Assembly (NCBI GenBank): GCA_012031955.1
Contig: JAAURZ010000127.1
Coordinates: 1 to 6,757, forward strand
Reading direction: 5' to 3'
DNA: 6,757 bases
Source: Bacteroidia bacterium
Lineage (GTDB): Bacteria > Bacteroidota > Bacteroidia > Cytophagales > Cyclobacteriaceae
Shown here: positions 5,829-6,757 of the stretch, one piece after another
Layout of the letters: each line of letters opens with the position of its first letter
Numbering within the stretch: position 1 is the stretch's first letter
The notes under the pieces: model-generated
Seen by the model: the letters and a program-made list of their open reading frames with translations, nothing else
The model's database searches: none
Told to the model about the DNA's origin: nothing
Program-made: the position numbers and the translations under genes

Positions 5829-6455
5829 ATGAACAAGTGGCTTATTGGGATTTTGTGTGTGCTCTGTGGTTTTGCGTCGATGGCTCAATCGGCCAAAGAC
5901 TATGCGCAGAAGGGGAGGGATTTGTATGAGAAGCGCGAATATGTGGAGGCTCTGCTCAACATCAACAAAGCAATTGAGCTCGATCCCAACTTTGCGGCTG
6001 CCTACTACTTGAGGGCCAACATAAAAGATAACTTCGACGACCGCCATGGAGCGATGAAGGACTACAACACGGCCGTTGAAAAGAACCCCAAATTTGCCGA
6101 CGCATTCTTTGCGCGCGGAAACGTGAAGATGAAGCTGCAGGATTACTACGGAGCGATCGCAGATTTTTCGTCGGCGATTGCCGTCAACGAAAACTACATT
6201 GAGGCGTACTTCAACCGCGGCAAGGCCAAGCAGTTTCTTCAGGCCTACGAAGACGCGATCAACGACTGCACGAAGATTATTCAGATCAATCCCAAGAATT
6301 TTGATGCGTACTATATGCGCGGCATACTCCGCATTGATTTCGGCGACGTGAAAAACGGATGCCTCGACCTGAGCAAGGCCGGCGAGCTCGGCGACCTCAA
6401 AGCATACGAGGCCATCAAAGAAAAGTGCAACCAGAAAACGCCCGACAACGACTGA
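5829..6455 (+). CDS. Secreted tetratricopeptide-repeat protein
   Basis: The protein has 208 residues. The ATG at 5829 is chosen because it begins a clean signal peptide (MNKWLIGILCVLCGFASMA, cleavage A19|Q20). The longer frame from a GTG at 5757 would bury this signal behind 24 unrelated residues that overlap the promoter. From about residue 22 the mature part is a run of about five TPR units of 34 residues: AKDYAQKGRDLYEKREYVEA, then LRANIKDNFDDRHGAMKDYN, FARGNVKMKLQDYYGAIADF, FNRGKAKQFLQAYEDAINDC and MRGILRIDFGDVKNGCLDLS. The end, GELGDLKAYEAIKEKC, is common in Bacteroidota periplasmic TPR proteins. TPRs bind other proteins, so a periplasmic scaffold role is likely; the partner is unknown. 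The gene converges on dprA with only 5 bp between stop codons. Confidence 0.9.
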   Translation: MNKWLIGILCVLCGFASMAQSAKDYAQKGRDLYEKREYVEALLNINKAIELDPNFAAAYYLRANIKDNFDDRHGAMKDYNTAVEKNPKFADAFFARGNVKMKLQDYYGAIADFSSAIAVNENYIEAYFNRGKAKQFLQAYEDAINDCTKIIQINPKNFDAYYMRGILRIDFGDVKNGCLDLSKAGELGDLKAYEAIKEKCNQKTPDND

Positions 6456-6487
6456 GTGCTTCAGGCCGATACAAACTTGAAGCATTT
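6454..6487. terminator. Inverted repeat across the convergent TPR and dprA 3' ends
   Basis: TGCTTCA (6457-6463) pairs exactly with TGAAGCA (6478-6484). With G-U and A-T extensions on both sides the stem reaches about 12 bp (6454-6465 with 6476-6487) around a 10-nt loop. It covers both stop codons. Neither strand has a long U-tract after the stem (plus: TTTGCCC; minus: CTCAGTC), so efficient intrinsic termination is doubtful. Its position at a tail-to-tail junction with 5 bp of spacing suggests a shared end for both transcripts. Confidence 0.38.
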
Positions 6488-6757
6488 GCCCGGTAGTGCC
6501 TGCACTTTGCCTTTAAACTCCAGCGTGAGCAACACCCCCGCAAGCTGATTCAACGAAACGCCCGAGCGCCAGCTAAGTGTGTCGATAGGCATTGGTTCTT
6601 TGGCATCCAACAAAGTTTTCAATACGTCGTACTCGTGGCCGGAAAACGAAGAGAGATCGTGGCCGCCGGCGCTATCCTGCTTTTTCCAGGTATCCATTGC
6701 GTGATGTACTCCAGGTCGGCAACCGACGTGAACAGGTGCGCCTTGTTTGCCTTAATA
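6461..6757 (-). pseudogene. dprA: dprA, C-terminal part, with one frameshift; 5' part beyond the window
   Basis: DprA binds incoming single-stranded DNA during natural transformation and loads RecA. The visible part is the end of its Rossmann-like domain plus the C-terminal winged helix. From the right edge, the frame starting at 6756 reads IKANKAHLFTSVADLEYITQ, which fits the DprA block 'LIK..KA.L..S..D...'. The family then continues in a different frame from 6697: MDTWKKQDSAGG, then YDVLKTLLDAKEPMPIDTLS, WRSGVSLNQLAGVLLTLEF and KGKVQALPGKCFKFVSA, the DprA winged helix (helix-turn-helix followed by an LPG wing), ending at TGA 6463-6461. One extra base near 6698-6697 (for example CAAATGG for CAATGG) would join them. 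A shorter 78-residue call at 6461-6697 would be only the tail, not a real start. Upstream in the MDTW frame there is a stop at 6754-6752 and no DprA-like sequence. Confidence 0.8.

Noticed and set aside
5811..6485. 224-codon minus-strand frame opposite the TPR gene
   Set aside because: It mirrors the TPR coding sequence, and the plus strand has a signal peptide and regular 34-residue repeats. The antisense protein resembles no family.
1..6757. CRISPR array, tRNA, rRNA, insertion sequence or phage elements
   Set aside because: I saw no regular repeat-spacer pattern, no tRNA-like or rRNA-like segment, no transposase and no terminal inverted repeats.

Overview
The window reads as a fragment of a Bacteroidota chromosome, probably from the Cytophagales side of the phylum (the order is an inference). 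The support is a C-terminal type IX secretion (T9SS) sorting domain, a DUF1800/DUF1501 gene pair, a PorT-like outer-membrane barrel, a lipoprotein with TSDGG-type repeats, matches to the Bacteroidota -7 box TAnnTTTG, and starts without a clear Shine-Dalgarno sequence. There is no rRNA, tRNA, CRISPR array, insertion sequence or phage gene. It is ordinary-looking chromosome with two genes of unknown function.

Left two thirds (1-4696, minus strand): four genes in one direction form a probable cell-envelope operon. In transcription order they are a DUF1800 protein (4696-2944), a DUF1501 protein with an N-terminal twin-arginine-like signal and a C-terminal T9SS sorting domain (2933-1232), an outer-membrane beta-barrel protein (1168-293), and a lipoprotein cut by the window edge (278-1). 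Gaps are 10, 63 and 14 bp. The 63-bp gap holds a GC-rich hairpin.

Right third (4697-6757): a 178-bp divergent intergenic region leads to an intact HMG-CoA lyase gene (4896-5747) and then a secreted TPR-repeat protein (5829-6455). The TPR gene converges, with 5 bp between stop codons, on the 3' part of dprA (minus strand, entering from the right edge). An imperfect inverted repeat spans the two stop codons.

The most striking property is that three genes are broken by the same kind of lesion. DUF1800 and DUF1501 each have two reading-frame shifts and dprA has one. At all five points one missing base restores the family-like reading. The protein segments on each side are well conserved and fit end to end, so the likeliest explanation is single-base deletion errors in an incompletely polished assembly. 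Real mutation or unusual decoding cannot be excluded from sequence alone. If corrected, DUF1800 would be 584 residues and DUF1501 567 residues.

Functionally, DUF1800 and DUF1501 are recurrent partners of unknown biochemical role. Here the DUF1501 protein looks exported and passed through the type IX pathway, with a barrel and a lipoprotein as neighbours, so an envelope or surface process is the reasonable inference. The HMG-CoA lyase, TPR protein and dprA do not form an obvious pathway with each other or with the operon.
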